From: Planctomycetota bacterium | GTDB taxonomy: Bacteria > Planctomycetota > UBA1135 | DNA length: 64,000 nt | Assembly (NCBI GenBank): GCA_018671175.1 | Contig: JABHIE010000020.1 | Location: forward strand, 1-64,000 | Direction of reading: 5' to 3' | Shown here: positions 38,051 to 46,191 of the stretch, in pieces | Layout: every line of letters starts with the position of its first letter | Numbering within the stretch: position 1 is the first letter of the stretch | Notes under the pieces: generated by a model | What the model was told of the DNA's origin: nothing | Database searches by the model: none | Seen by the model: the letters and a program-made list of their open reading frames with translations, nothing else | Program-made: the position numbers and the translations under genes

Positions 38051-38896
38051 CTATTCGTCGTCAGCAGGCGCGAGCTCAACCTTGAGCGAAGCGGCTGTGG
38101 GCTGTGGGTTGGCCTTGCGTGTTTGGATATCAAACGAATGCCCGTGAGTCAAAACATGCATGACAATATTTGTAATGCTCAAAGGATCGTGGCGGGAGGC
38201 CGAATCCATGGATGAAAAATCCATTTGCGAAGGGTCAACAATCGTTAAGCCGCCTGTGCCGACAACCTCGAGTGTGCCGTCGCCTGAAATAAACGCGGCC
38301 GTGTCTTCATCGAGACCCAAGCCAAGCGGGCGTGGATTAAAAGCAAGCGCGGTCAGCAAACGACCCAAACGATTGCGTTCATGGAAGTGCTGGTCAACAA
38401 TAAAATCATGAGTCAGGCCAAAGCCAGGCGCCAAAGCGACCATATCGCATCGCGGGGTTGTGCCTTCGGAACCGTAAGCAATCATGTGCTCGGACATGAT
38501 CGACGCGCCAGCCGATGTGCCGGCCACATGCAGCCCTTCGTGCAAATTGCGATTGCGCAAAATATCACTCACGGTCGTGCCACCAATCGTTGTCGAAAGG
38601 CGCAACTGATTGCCGCCCGTAATGAACAAGCCATCAGCTTGTTGCAAAATCGAGAGATAATCGGAACGGGTGCAATCTTGCCGTGTCTCAATCGAGAGCG
38701 AATCAGCTTTAGCTACGCCCATTTCTTCGAACATTGCGACATAGCGCGGGCCCGTTTCTTCGAGGCGCGACGCCGTCGGAATAATGGCAATTTTTGCCTT
38801 GGAGCCGCCGCATAAATCAACAAAACGACGCAAAATCGCGCGATTGCGGATTTTCTCTTCCGCGCCGCCGATGGGGATGATGTAACCGTGACTCAT
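38051..38896 (-). CDS. cphB: Cyanophycinase
   Basis: 281 residues from ATG 38896 (MSHGYIIPIGGAEEK). Family S51 serine exopeptidase that cuts cyanophycin to beta-Asp-Arg dipeptides. Visible family signatures: IPIGGAEEK at the N-terminus, FITGGNQLRLS, and the nucleophile elbow HVAGTSAGASIM with Ser near residue 130. DQHFHERNRLGRL and GLGLDEDTAAFI complete the active-site wall. No signal peptide, so an intracellular form that mobilises stored polymer. It is followed by cphA on the same strand, so synthesis and breakdown genes sit together. Confidence 0.95.
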   Translation of the reverse strand: MSHGYIIPIGGAEEKIRNRAILRRFVDLCGGSKAKIAIIPTASRLEETGPRYVAMFEEMGVAKADSLSIETRQDCTRSDYLSILQQADGLFITGGNQLRLSTTIGGTTVSDILRNRNLHEGLHVAGTSAGASIMSEHMIAYGSEGTTPRCDMVALAPGFGLTHDFIVDQHFHERNRLGRLLTALAFNPRPLGLGLDEDTAAFISGDGTLEVVGTGGLTIVDPSQMDFSSMDSASRHDPLSITNIVMHVLTHGHSFDIQTRKANPQPTAASLKVELAPADDE

Positions 38897-38965
38897 GATG
38901 CAATTCAGCTCACGCAATAACGAACGGGGGTTCGGCTTGCGTAAGCCAAGAATCTTACCACAGGT

Positions 38966-40198
38966 TTAGCGACTTGGCTCAGGCTCAAAAACGCCCAATC
39001 GCAGGGCTTCCTTGCCTTTGACTAACCATTCTCCGTCGGCAATGACGCAATCGACCTCGCCTGCCTCGTCTAGCAACAGCAAGTCGGCGGCAAACCCTGG
39101 CCGAATGCGCCCCTTACCCGCCAAACGCAGGTGCTCAGCGACATTGGATGTAATCGCAGAAAGCGCAAATTCAAAGGGCACACCCAAAGCAACCGCCCGC
39201 GCGAGCATCTGATGGAGCGAGTGACTGCGCCCAACCGACATGGATGTCATTTTTCCGTGCTCATCAAACTCAGGAAGGCAACCCCCGCCGTCGCTGCTGA
39301 CACTGATATTTGCAGGCGGCAAACCCGCAGCAAGATATCTTTGCAAGGCGACCTCAGCGGAATAAGCGTCTTCGTCGTCGGCAACGGGGAAGGCCGTTAT
39401 ATCGATATGGCACCCGCGCTCGGCTAACGCAAAGGCTTCATCTAACAAGGCGCGGCGGCGATTTACATGAGTGGGCTGAAAAACACGAGCCGGGATTTCA
39501 GCGGAGTCGAGTGCAGCACGGATCAACTCAAGACCTCGCGAGCCATCGCCGAGGTGCAAATGCATCACGCCCGCTTTGCGCGAAAGCATGCCGCCAACAT
39601 GACAATCACCAGCGATGCGGAGCATATCTTCGAGTGTTAGCTGGCTAGAACGGTGGTCGGAAATCGCGATCTCACCTGCGCCAATAACAGCGTCTAAATG
39701 GACGATATCCCCCCGAATCGTGCCGGTTAGCGTGGTGGGAGGCAAGTGATAACCGCCCGTCCAGCACCATGCTGACAAACCCATTTCTTTTAATGCGCGC
39801 ACGCCCGCAAGCAACTCAGCTGTGGTACGGGTGACATCATCTGTGCCGAGCAAGCCCACAACAGATGTGACGCCCGCCGTTGTGAAATCGCTAAACCATG
39901 GTGGCGGAACTTTTGTCGAGGCGCCGTCTTCGCCGCCGCCGCCAGTGATGTGCGCGTGGGCGTCAATGAAGCCGGGGGTTAGTCGCTGCCCGCCGCAATC
40001 AAATCGCTCGATCGGCAAACCGGTGGGCAAACCAAAAGCCGAATCAGAAGAAGCAGTCAAGCAGCCAGCGTCAGAAGCAGGCGCAATCGCCAAAATGCGC
40101 CCGCCTGCAATCACAACCGAGCACAAACCAAGTGGCTCAGGCGCGTAAACCGATGCGTTTTCGAGAATTAAAAGTCGGGGCGTGCTCTGCATCGCCAT
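38966..40198 (-). CDS. iadA: Isoaspartyl dipeptidase (beta-aspartyl dipeptidase)
   Basis: 410 residues of the amidohydrolase superfamily. Features: TPGFIDAHAHITGGGGEDG (HxH metal ligands and the GGGGE loop of IadA), GVTSVVGLLGTD, HLHLGDGSRGL, THVNRR (metal His), DITAFP and SSDGGGCLPEFDEHG (catalytic Asp). Hydrolyses beta-Asp-X dipeptides. In this context it would split beta-Asp-Arg (or beta-Asp-Lys) from cyanophycinase into free amino acids, the last step of cyanophycin breakdown. It is the first gene of the minus-strand cluster iadA-cphB-cphA-Mur paralogue, 69 bases before cphB. Slightly longer than E. coli IadA (390). Confidence 0.92.
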   Translation of the reverse strand: MAMQSTPRLLILENASVYAPEPLGLCSVVIAGGRILAIAPASDAGCLTASSDSAFGLPTGLPIERFDCGGQRLTPGFIDAHAHITGGGGEDGASTKVPPPWFSDFTTAGVTSVVGLLGTDDVTRTTAELLAGVRALKEMGLSAWCWTGGYHLPPTTLTGTIRGDIVHLDAVIGAGEIAISDHRSSQLTLEDMLRIAGDCHVGGMLSRKAGVMHLHLGDGSRGLELIRAALDSAEIPARVFQPTHVNRRRALLDEAFALAERGCHIDITAFPVADDEDAYSAEVALQRYLAAGLPPANISVSSDGGGCLPEFDEHGKMTSMSVGRSHSLHQMLARAVALGVPFEFALSAITSNVAEHLRLAGKGRIRPGFAADLLLLDEAGEVDCVIADGEWLVKGKEALRLGVFEPEPSR

Positions 40199-40232
40199 AG
40201 TCTAAATGCACTCAATCGATTAAGGTAGAGAG

Positions 40233-40922
40233 ATGCCCCGCCACACAGCATTGCTCCTCGCCCTTTCGTTTACTCTTGGCTCATGCCCCGAGCCTGACTT
40301 TGTCAATGATGCGCAATCTGCATCGCCAGACATCATGCGCATCACTCTGCCTGTTTTCCGCACGCCGAGTATTGACGACGACAACCCCATCCAAGCGGTC
40401 TTTGTTGACAACTCAAACCCAGCTGCGCCTCATCTGCGCATCATCTGGGCAGACGAAGACTTCCCCATTAAAGGCGTGGATGAAATTTACGACGCCAACC
40501 GCTGGTGGGGTATTTTCCAAGTCGATACCGTAGCGCCCTATATTTGGCTCGACCTTGCATGGGATGGCTATCACCGCATTGCCGATGTCGAGGGTCTTGA
40601 CTATGAGGTTATTCCAAATCCGACGGGCGCGATGTACCCGCACACGGTTCATTTTCCAGGCACCTACAGCGAAGACCAGCGATTTAAGGTATTAGTAGCA
40701 GAGCATTACACCGCGACTGTAGCAGGCACAGCATTTGAAACGACCCCCGACGGGCGCCCCATCATTTATGTAAACACCTGGAATCACATGATGAGCCAGA
40801 CCGACAATAACCCCAATATGCCTAAGACTGATTGGTCTGATTATCCCGTCTATTCGGGTAGCAGCGGCCAATTACAGGGGTTTTACGAATCCGTTTGGAC
40901 AGATTTTGGTTTGGATTTGTAG
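40233..40922 (+). CDS. Lipoprotein of unknown function
   Basis: 229 residues. MPRHTALLLALSFTLGSC is a clear lipoprotein signal (LGSC lipobox). The mature protein is acidic and rich in Trp, Tyr and Pro (RWWGIFQVDTVAPYIWLDL, YPHTVHFPGTYSED, YVNTWNHMM), suggesting a beta-rich extracytoplasmic fold. No family is recognised. It is divergent from iadA (34 bases) and convergent with the aminotransferase gene (6 bases), so it stands alone between two metabolic operons on the opposite strand. Confidence 0.7.
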   Translation: MPRHTALLLALSFTLGSCPEPDFVNDAQSASPDIMRITLPVFRTPSIDDDNPIQAVFVDNSNPAAPHLRIIWADEDFPIKGVDEIYDANRWWGIFQVDTVAPYIWLDLAWDGYHRIADVEGLDYEVIPNPTGAMYPHTVHFPGTYSEDQRFKVLVAEHYTATVAGTAFETTPDGRPIIYVNTWNHMMSQTDNNPNMPKTDWSDYPVYSGSSGQLQGFYESVWTDFGLDL

Positions 40923-40928
40923 AGCGAT

Positions 40929-42239
40929 CTAAAGCTTGCGAAAACCTGCTTCCATCGCAGCGACAAAAGCATCAATCTCTGTCTCAGCCATTGGGGTTGA
41001 CAGTACGCCAGCGCAGGTATTAATCATCAAAAATCCAGAGGCAAACATGTGGTCGAGCTGCAAATTCACCATGCGGTTTTCTTCGGCCGTCGCGTAAGTT
41101 TCACGGTAGTTTCGCGGCGAGTGCTCTTTGAAATGGACGCGAAACATAGAGCCACCACCCGTTACGCAGGCCTTGATTCCAGTTTTTTCAATCGCGGACT
41201 CAAGCCCCGTTACAAGTCGATTTGCCAGAGCGTTGATGCGTTTTACAGCAACCTCATCAAACAATTCCATGGCCGCCATGCCAGCAGTCAAAGTCACGGG
41301 ATTGGCCGAGAATGTACCCGAATGCGGGAAAAGGACCTTGTCGGCGAGTGGGTTCATGACATCCATGACTTCGGCGCGACCGGCGATAACACCGACAGGG
41401 AAGCCTCCGCCAATGGCTTTACCGAGAGCCGTTAAATCAGGCTGGCAGTCATACCAAGATTGCGCGCCTGCAAACTCAGATCGGAAAGTTACCACTTCAT
41501 CAAACACTAAAAGCGCGCCGTTTTCGTCTGCCCACTTACGCAAGGCAAGTAGAAACTCTGGCTCTATTTTCATTAAGCCTACGCGGTGAGGCATCAAGTC
41601 AAGCAAAATTGCGGCGATCTCATTTTTATGCTGATCCAGAATTGCAATCGCGCGGGCGGCATCATTAAATGGAATCACGATGACCTCTTCTAAGGCAGAT
41701 GCAGGTGTGCCATAAGCAACCGGCACGCTGCGAGGGTGATCTTTGCTGCCCCAAACCTCGGGCGTTGTCGTTTGGCTGATTTCGGCGAAGTCATACAGCC
41801 CGTGATACGCGCCCTCAACTTTGGCGATTTTGGGCCGACCTGTAAATGCGCGAGACGCCTTTAACGCCCCCATCACGGCTTCTGTGCCAGAATTGACAAA
41901 ACGAAGTTTCTCGAATGAAGGGCAACGATCACACAAGTACTCTGCGTATTGCACCTCAATTTCGGTCGCCAGCATGAAAGCCGAGCCACGCTGCAACTGC
42001 TCGGTTACTGCGCCAACGATTTTGGGATGAGCATGACCATGCAACAAAGAGGCCATGTTGTTTGAGAAATCAATGTACTCAGCGCCCTCAATATCAGTCA
42101 CGCGAAAGCCCGATGCATGGTCTGCATACAACGGGTGCGGTTTACGCAAGACCGTATTGCGACTCACGCCACCCGGCAGCGTCTTTTGCGCGCGTTGATA
42201 AAGCGCTGCGCTTTTTGAGTTTAATTCGGAAGAAGCCAT
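40929..42239 (-). CDS. Class III PLP aminotransferase (beta-amino-acid or GSA-aminotransferase-like)
   Basis: 436 residues. Resembles the glutamate-1-semialdehyde/beta-amino-acid aminotransferase branch: LPGGVSRNTVLRKPHP at the N-terminus, FVNSGTEAVMGALKASRAFTGR-type PLP phosphate loop, LLVFDEVVTFR (PLP Asp) and LGKAIGGGFPVG with the Schiff-base Lys. Not hemL by context: it is the last gene of an operon with a KamA aminomutase and a 3-oxoacid CoA-transferase, 3 bases after the B subunit. Inferred: it removes the 3-amino group of a beta-amino acid made by KamA, giving a 3-oxo acid for the CoA-transferase. Confidence 0.85.
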   Translation of the reverse strand: MASSELNSKSAALYQRAQKTLPGGVSRNTVLRKPHPLYADHASGFRVTDIEGAEYIDFSNNMASLLHGHAHPKIVGAVTEQLQRGSAFMLATEIEVQYAEYLCDRCPSFEKLRFVNSGTEAVMGALKASRAFTGRPKIAKVEGAYHGLYDFAEISQTTTPEVWGSKDHPRSVPVAYGTPASALEEVIVIPFNDAARAIAILDQHKNEIAAILLDLMPHRVGLMKIEPEFLLALRKWADENGALLVFDEVVTFRSEFAGAQSWYDCQPDLTALGKAIGGGFPVGVIAGRAEVMDVMNPLADKVLFPHSGTFSANPVTLTAGMAAMELFDEVAVKRINALANRLVTGLESAIEKTGIKACVTGGGSMFRVHFKEHSPRNYRETYATAEENRMVNLQLDHMFASGFLMINTCAGVLSTPMAETEIDAFVAAMEAGFRKL

Positions 42240-42242
42240 GAT

Positions 42243-42917
42243 TTAATTTGCAGACGAAACAGGGATCGGAATTAGGGGTGCGCCCGTGCGTTCGGCTACA
42301 TATTCAAATGAAACCCCAGGGCTTAACTCAACAAGCTGAAAGCCATCCGCCGTAATTTCAATCACGGCAAGATCGGTGTAAATACGATTCACCACACCGG
42401 GGCCGGTGAGCGGGTAAGTGCATGCATCGACCAATTTCGGGTCACCTGTTTTTGTGCAATGCTGCGTGATCACGAAAACCGACTTTACGCCCGCGACAAG
42501 ATCCATCGCGCCGCCGACGGCCGGGATAGCGCCTGGCCCACCTGTCGACCAATTGGCAAGATCACCGTTACACGCGACTTGCAACGCACCAAGCACGCAG
42601 AGGTCAAGATGCCCGCCGCGAATCATCGCAAAACTATCTGGGTGTTGAAAGTAACTCGCACCAGGGAGCGCCGTCACCTGTCGCTTGCCTGCATTAATCA
42701 ACTCAGGCTCACCCTCGCCCTCTTCTGGTGAAGGCCCCATCCCTAACAAACCATTTTCAGTGTGATAAATAAATTCACAGCCGTCTGGCACAAAACGAGA
42801 AATCCGCTCAGGGATGCCAATGCCAAGATTCACATAAGAGCCATCGGGGATATCCATGGCAACGCGCTGCGCCATCTCGTCGCGCGAAAGGCCTATTGTT
42901 GGTTTTTCGGATTTCAT
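42243..42917 (-). CDS. 3-oxoacid CoA-transferase subunit B (PcaJ/ScoB-like)
   Basis: 224 residues. Strong match in pattern to PcaJ/ScoB: LSRDEMAQRVAMDIPDG, VNLGIGIPE, then HTENGLLGMGPSP with the catalytic Glu of the (S)ENG motif, RGGHLDLCVLGALQV, GDLANWSTGGPGAIPAVGGA and YPLTGPGVVNRIYTDLAV. Transfers CoA from succinyl-CoA or acetyl-CoA to a 3-oxo acid (3-oxoadipate in PcaIJ, acetoacetate in ScoAB). Its ATG overlaps the stop of subunit A (ATGA), so subunits are made together. The substrate here is inferred to be the 3-oxo acid from the adjacent aminotransferase. Confidence 0.93.
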   Translation of the reverse strand: MKSEKPTIGLSRDEMAQRVAMDIPDGSYVNLGIGIPERISRFVPDGCEFIYHTENGLLGMGPSPEEGEGEPELINAGKRQVTALPGASYFQHPDSFAMIRGGHLDLCVLGALQVACNGDLANWSTGGPGAIPAVGGAMDLVAGVKSVFVITQHCTKTGDPKLVDACTYPLTGPGVVNRIYTDLAVIEITADGFQLVELSPGVSFEYVAERTGAPLIPIPVSSAN

Positions 42918-43624
42918 GGGTAGGTCACTCCTTCTGCAACCAGTACAGATTCATGAGCAGGGTTTGGCACTTCAACCACACGGTTTACAAAAATGCCAGG
43001 CGTTACAACGACCTCAGGGTCAAGCTCGCCGGCGGCAACAATGGACGCCGTCTGCACAACTGTGACTGCGCCGGCCATCGCCATAGGCGGCGCAAAATTA
43101 CGCGCCGTTTTATTGAAAACGAGGTTGCCATAAGGGTCGGCCTTAAAACTCTTAATCAACGAGAAATCGGCTTTGAGGCCGTATTCAAGCACATAATCTT
43201 GACCGTTTATTGTGCGACGCTCTTTACCTTCTTCAAGCATTGTGCCAACACAAGTCGCCGTATAAAACGCGGGGATGCCCGCGCCGCCAGCACGAATGCG
43301 CTCAGCTAATGTGCCTTGCGGCACCAACTCAAGCTCAATTTCACCCGATCGGTAAAGCTCAGGGAAGACGGTTGAATTCATTGAACGCGGATACGAACAA
43401 ATCATTTTTGCCACGCGCCCCGCTTTAATTAAAGCAGCAAGGCCCACTTCGCCACTGCCCGTGTTGTTGTTGACAACGGTCAAGCCCGTCGCGCCTTGAT
43501 CAATCAAAGCGTGAATCAATTCGATGGGGCTGCCCGCTTCGCCGAACCCACCAATCATCACCGTGGCGCCGTCAAAGATGTCGGCTACGGCTTCGGCAAG
43601 AGAAGCTACTTCTTTATTAATCAT
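42914..43624 (-). CDS. 3-oxoacid CoA-transferase subunit A (PcaI/ScoA-like)
   Basis: 236 residues. Begins MINKEVASLAEAVADIFDG and has TVMIGGFGEAGSPIELI (CoA-binding Gly loop), LTVVNNNTGSGEVGLAAL, VPQGTLAERIRAGGAGIPAF and VTPGIFVNRVVEV. The pattern is closest to PcaI, whose substrate 3-oxoadipate is a six-carbon 3-oxo acid; the same carbon count would come from deaminated beta-lysine. It is separated by four bases from kamA upstream and overlaps subunit B downstream, so it is in one operon. Confidence 0.93.
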   Translation of the reverse strand: MINKEVASLAEAVADIFDGATVMIGGFGEAGSPIELIHALIDQGATGLTVVNNNTGSGEVGLAALIKAGRVAKMICSYPRSMNSTVFPELYRSGEIELELVPQGTLAERIRAGGAGIPAFYTATCVGTMLEEGKERRTINGQDYVLEYGLKADFSLIKSFKADPYGNLVFNKTARNFAPPMAMAGAVTVVQTASIVAAGELDPEVVVTPGIFVNRVVEVPNPAHESVLVAEGVTYP

Positions 43625-43628
43625 GGCT

Positions 43629-45059
43629 CTAGACCGAAAGGTCGCCGTTTTGTTCTTTCACAACACGGGCGTAATCAAACAAACCCGCTTCATCGAAAAG
43701 TACGCGATCTGCGTAATCATCAAACCAAACCGCATCGGGGTTGCGACCAACGATGCACACCTTTCCTTTGTCTGGCGCGTCTGCGGCGTTGCGCAAAATC
43801 TTGAAAATTACGACTCCGTTTTCAGCGCCCGCAAGGCCCGGAATCGGCTCATTTGTCACGGCGGCGACTTCAGTTTTGCCCTTGTAGTGAGTGATCGAAA
43901 GTCGCGCGTGCGCCTCAACGCCCGACAAACCCTTCTGTGATTCATTCAGCATTTGCCATGCCGTTTCGATTGGAATGTTAAACGCCTTATAGGCAACAAT
44001 ATCGCGACCACAGAAGAAATAATGATTATTCGCCCCCACTCGTTTCAATGCTCGCTGCATAACCCGCAACGCCTCGACATCATCATTAATGCCTTTGATT
44101 AATGGTGATTGATTCTCAATGCAGAGCCAACCGCGAGAGACCAAACCCGACATCGCCCGCTTTGCTTCAGGATGCCACGCGAGCACGCCCGAGTCTTCCT
44201 CAACATATTGACCATTATTGTCTTTCAGCAAAAACTCGTCTGGGTGATTAAAATGAACCATAATCCGCAAACCCACATCGGGGTAAGTTTTATGGAAGTT
44301 ATCAAGCATCGAAAAGAATGACTCGTCAAACCGCTGAGGGAAAAAGGCAAGCTCTTTCGTGCCTAAGCGAATCGACTCAATTCCGGCTTCGGCAAGCGCA
44401 CCAAACCAAGCCGCGATCTTGCTATTCGGCAATACCATTGGGTCGCCACCTGAAAGCAAAACTTCGCGCAACTTTTCACGCCCCGTTTCAGGATGACGCC
44501 CACCGTTCTGAGCAACAGCCGCATTGTGCTCATGAATGTAACCCACGATATCAGGAATTTGAGCCATCCCTTTTTTCGCGACCGTTCCATCTTGCCGCTC
44601 AATTTCTTTGCGACTAATTAACTCTTCGCGGTAGCAAAAACGACAATGCGCCGAGCAAGTGGAAACCACATACATCAAACCCATTTCATATTTATGCAGC
44701 AGCCCCTCGACCGGGCTGTAATCCATTTGGTTGCCCGGGTCTTCCGCGCCCTCCATGTTGTCGGTCTCGGTTGGGTCGGCTTTCACCAAACGCCGGATGG
44801 CCGCGCTCTTTTTCCCCATTTCAAAATAATGCCGCGTCATCTTGACCGGCATGCGAGCTTCCACATCGCGCTCGGTACCTTTCAGCGACTGCAAAACGCC
44901 GAGCTCATCATCGGTGTAAAAGCCGCGCATGCTATCAGGCATTTTCTCATCGAAAAAAGGCCGCAAACCGTTAATGCTCTCGCGGTCGTATCGCGGGCTC
45001 TCTACGGTGTCGAGAAAGGCTTGCTCTCTCTCTGATGGGATGTATTTTGAGTCGTTCAT
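43629..45059 (-). CDS. kamA: KamA-family radical SAM/PLP amino acid 2,3-aminomutase
   Basis: 476 residues. Radical SAM cluster motif CSAHCRFC (Cys 135, 139, 142), LLSGGDPMVL (SAM site), IRLGTKEL, MVHFNHPDEF and NQSPLIKGINDDVE place it in the lysine 2,3-aminomutase family. The PLP-lysine region reads HYKGKTEV instead of the usual PGGGGK, and FFCGRD stands where lysine enzymes have YQCD, so one of the two Asp residues that bind the lysine side chain (Asp330 in the clostridial enzyme, by eye alignment) appears replaced. The substrate could be Lys, Glu or another amino acid. It is the first gene of a four-gene operon, divergent from an RpiR-type regulator. Confidence 0.85.
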   Translation of the reverse strand: MNDSKYIPSEREQAFLDTVESPRYDRESINGLRPFFDEKMPDSMRGFYTDDELGVLQSLKGTERDVEARMPVKMTRHYFEMGKKSAAIRRLVKADPTETDNMEGAEDPGNQMDYSPVEGLLHKYEMGLMYVVSTCSAHCRFCYREELISRKEIERQDGTVAKKGMAQIPDIVGYIHEHNAAVAQNGGRHPETGREKLREVLLSGGDPMVLPNSKIAAWFGALAEAGIESIRLGTKELAFFPQRFDESFFSMLDNFHKTYPDVGLRIMVHFNHPDEFLLKDNNGQYVEEDSGVLAWHPEAKRAMSGLVSRGWLCIENQSPLIKGINDDVEALRVMQRALKRVGANNHYFFCGRDIVAYKAFNIPIETAWQMLNESQKGLSGVEAHARLSITHYKGKTEVAAVTNEPIPGLAGAENGVVIFKILRNAADAPDKGKVCIVGRNPDAVWFDDYADRVLFDEAGLFDYARVVKEQNGDLSV

Positions 45060-45074
45060 GGTGGGTCAGGCGAA

Positions 45075-45111
45075 TGTAACGGATTGGACATTCTCGAAAT
45101 CCTATTGTAAC
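45075..45111. promoter_or_regulatory. Candidate operator between kamA and the RpiR-type regulator
   Basis: The 74-base divergent gap holds a direct repeat TGTAAC at 45075-45080 and 45106-45111 (31 bases apart, three helical turns) enclosing an inverted repeat GGATT (45081-45085)/AATCC (45098-45102). Position between a regulator and its likely target suggests a binding site; binding itself is inference. Confidence 0.3.
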
Positions 45112-45133
45112 CTCTAGTTCACGCCCTTGCCAC

Positions 45134-45958
45134 ATGACTATCGACGAACTCATTGCCGCCGCCAGCGATCGCCTCACGCCCGTTGAGCGACGCATTGCCG
45201 AGGCCATCCTTGCCGACCCCACGCTTCTGGCTTTCGGGACGGTCTCAGACTTGGCGCAAAAAGTGGGCTCTAGCCGCCCTTCGATTGTGCGATTCGGCGT
45301 CAAACTAGGCTTTCAAGGCTATGCCGACATGCGCGAGCACGCTCGGCGCAGCGTTTCGGCCAAATTATCGCGCCCCAGTCAGCGCATCCGCCAGCAAGAT
45401 AGCTCTCTGGGCCGGGCTACTGCCGCTTTGACCGAGGCGATCCGTGGGTTGCTCGACAAAATCGGCAGCGAGCAGCTCTCCACTCTCGGCGCGCCGATGG
45501 TGAGCGCCAATCATGTCTGGATTCTCTCTGGCGAAACCTCCCGCGCCGGCGCGCATGCCATGTTCAGCGGCCTGACCATGGTGCGACCCAATGTCCACCT
45601 TATTACCGAGCACTCCAGTGGGCGCGATCTCAGCGGTGCCGCCCCCGGCGATGCGGCGATTGTTTTCGATTTCGCGCGGTATCGTCGCCACACAGTAACC
45701 GCCGCCCGCAGCGCGGTTGATTTGGGCGTGCATCTAGTCGCCATCACCGACGGCCCCCTCTCGCCCTATGCAGCGATGACCGAAACCTGGTGCGCTTTAG
45801 ACATCCCCGCCATCGGGCCGTTTGACAGCTCGGTCCCCAGCGTCGCCATCGCCGAAATGCTCGTCGCCTATGTGGCTAGGCAGCTACAGGATGAAGCGCG
45901 CAGCCGCATTGATCGCACCGAAGCATTGTGGCAGGCGACTGAGATTTATTGGGAGTAG
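45134..45958 (+). CDS. RpiR/MurR-family transcriptional regulator
   Basis: 274 residues. N-terminal helix-turn-helix (1-77) with LTPVERRIAEAILADP, TVSDLAQKVGSSRPSIVRF and LGFQGYADMREHARR, the RpiR-type HTH. C-terminal SIS domain (about 110-250) with VWILSGETSRAGAHA and VDLGVHLVAITDGPLSPYA, a sugar-phosphate or small-metabolite sensor fold. Divergent from kamA with a repeat-containing gap, so it probably controls the aminomutase/CoA-transferase/aminotransferase operon. Family members act as repressors or activators; the direction here cannot be told. Confidence 0.88.
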   Translation: MTIDELIAAASDRLTPVERRIAEAILADPTLLAFGTVSDLAQKVGSSRPSIVRFGVKLGFQGYADMREHARRSVSAKLSRPSQRIRQQDSSLGRATAALTEAIRGLLDKIGSEQLSTLGAPMVSANHVWILSGETSRAGAHAMFSGLTMVRPNVHLITEHSSGRDLSGAAPGDAAIVFDFARYRRHTVTAARSAVDLGVHLVAITDGPLSPYAAMTETWCALDIPAIGPFDSSVPSVAIAEMLVAYVARQLQDEARSRIDRTEALWQATEIYWE

Positions 45959-46096
45959 GCTGGGGCGGACGCCATGGCCATTTCTGAGTGCTAATGGCGG
46001 GATATGAACCAGGGGTTAGGCAAAACTCAGGAATGAGAATAGGCCAGGCAAATGTCAGCGGGCTCCCATTCATCATGTTTTTTTCATTGGTTTGTC
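45959..46096. other. Non-coding stretch past the last integron site
   Basis: 138 bases between the regulator stop and the terminal attC site. It includes GGGGCGGACGC (about 45962-45972), which is an 11-base match to the attC core in the opposite orientation, and GTTAGGC at 46015-46021, a perfect core-site heptamer. Neither belongs to a palindrome, so these may be relics or chance. Confidence 0.3.
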
Positions 46097-46172
46097 ATCT
46101 AATGGGCTTGCCGTTCAGCAGCCGTGGTAAGCGAAGCGTCCGCCCCGGTCTGACTGCAACGGCTGGTTATGC
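46097..46172 (-). repeat. Integron attC recombination site 1 (array end)
   Basis: A 76-base imperfect palindrome more than 90% identical to the second site at 46947-47022. On the minus strand it reads GCATAAC (R'') ... GCCGTTGCAG (L'') ... GCTTCGCTTACC core ... CTGAACGGC (L') ... ATTAGAT (R', with A for the usual G). The extra base in L'' relative to L' fixes the orientation as minus, the same as the genes. It begins about 20 bases after the corrected stop of the upstream cassette gene. Confidence 0.85.
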
Positions 46173-46191
46173 CGACAGCATATTTCAATTT

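Noticed and set aside
40929-42239. hemL (glutamate-1-semialdehyde aminomutase)
   Set aside because: Sequence is close to this branch, but the operon context (aminomutase and CoA-transferase) points to a catabolic aminotransferase.
45958-46021. Further attC site past site 1 (GGGGCGGACGC and GTTAGGC)
   Set aside because: Only short matches, opposite orientation for the core, and no palindrome connecting them.
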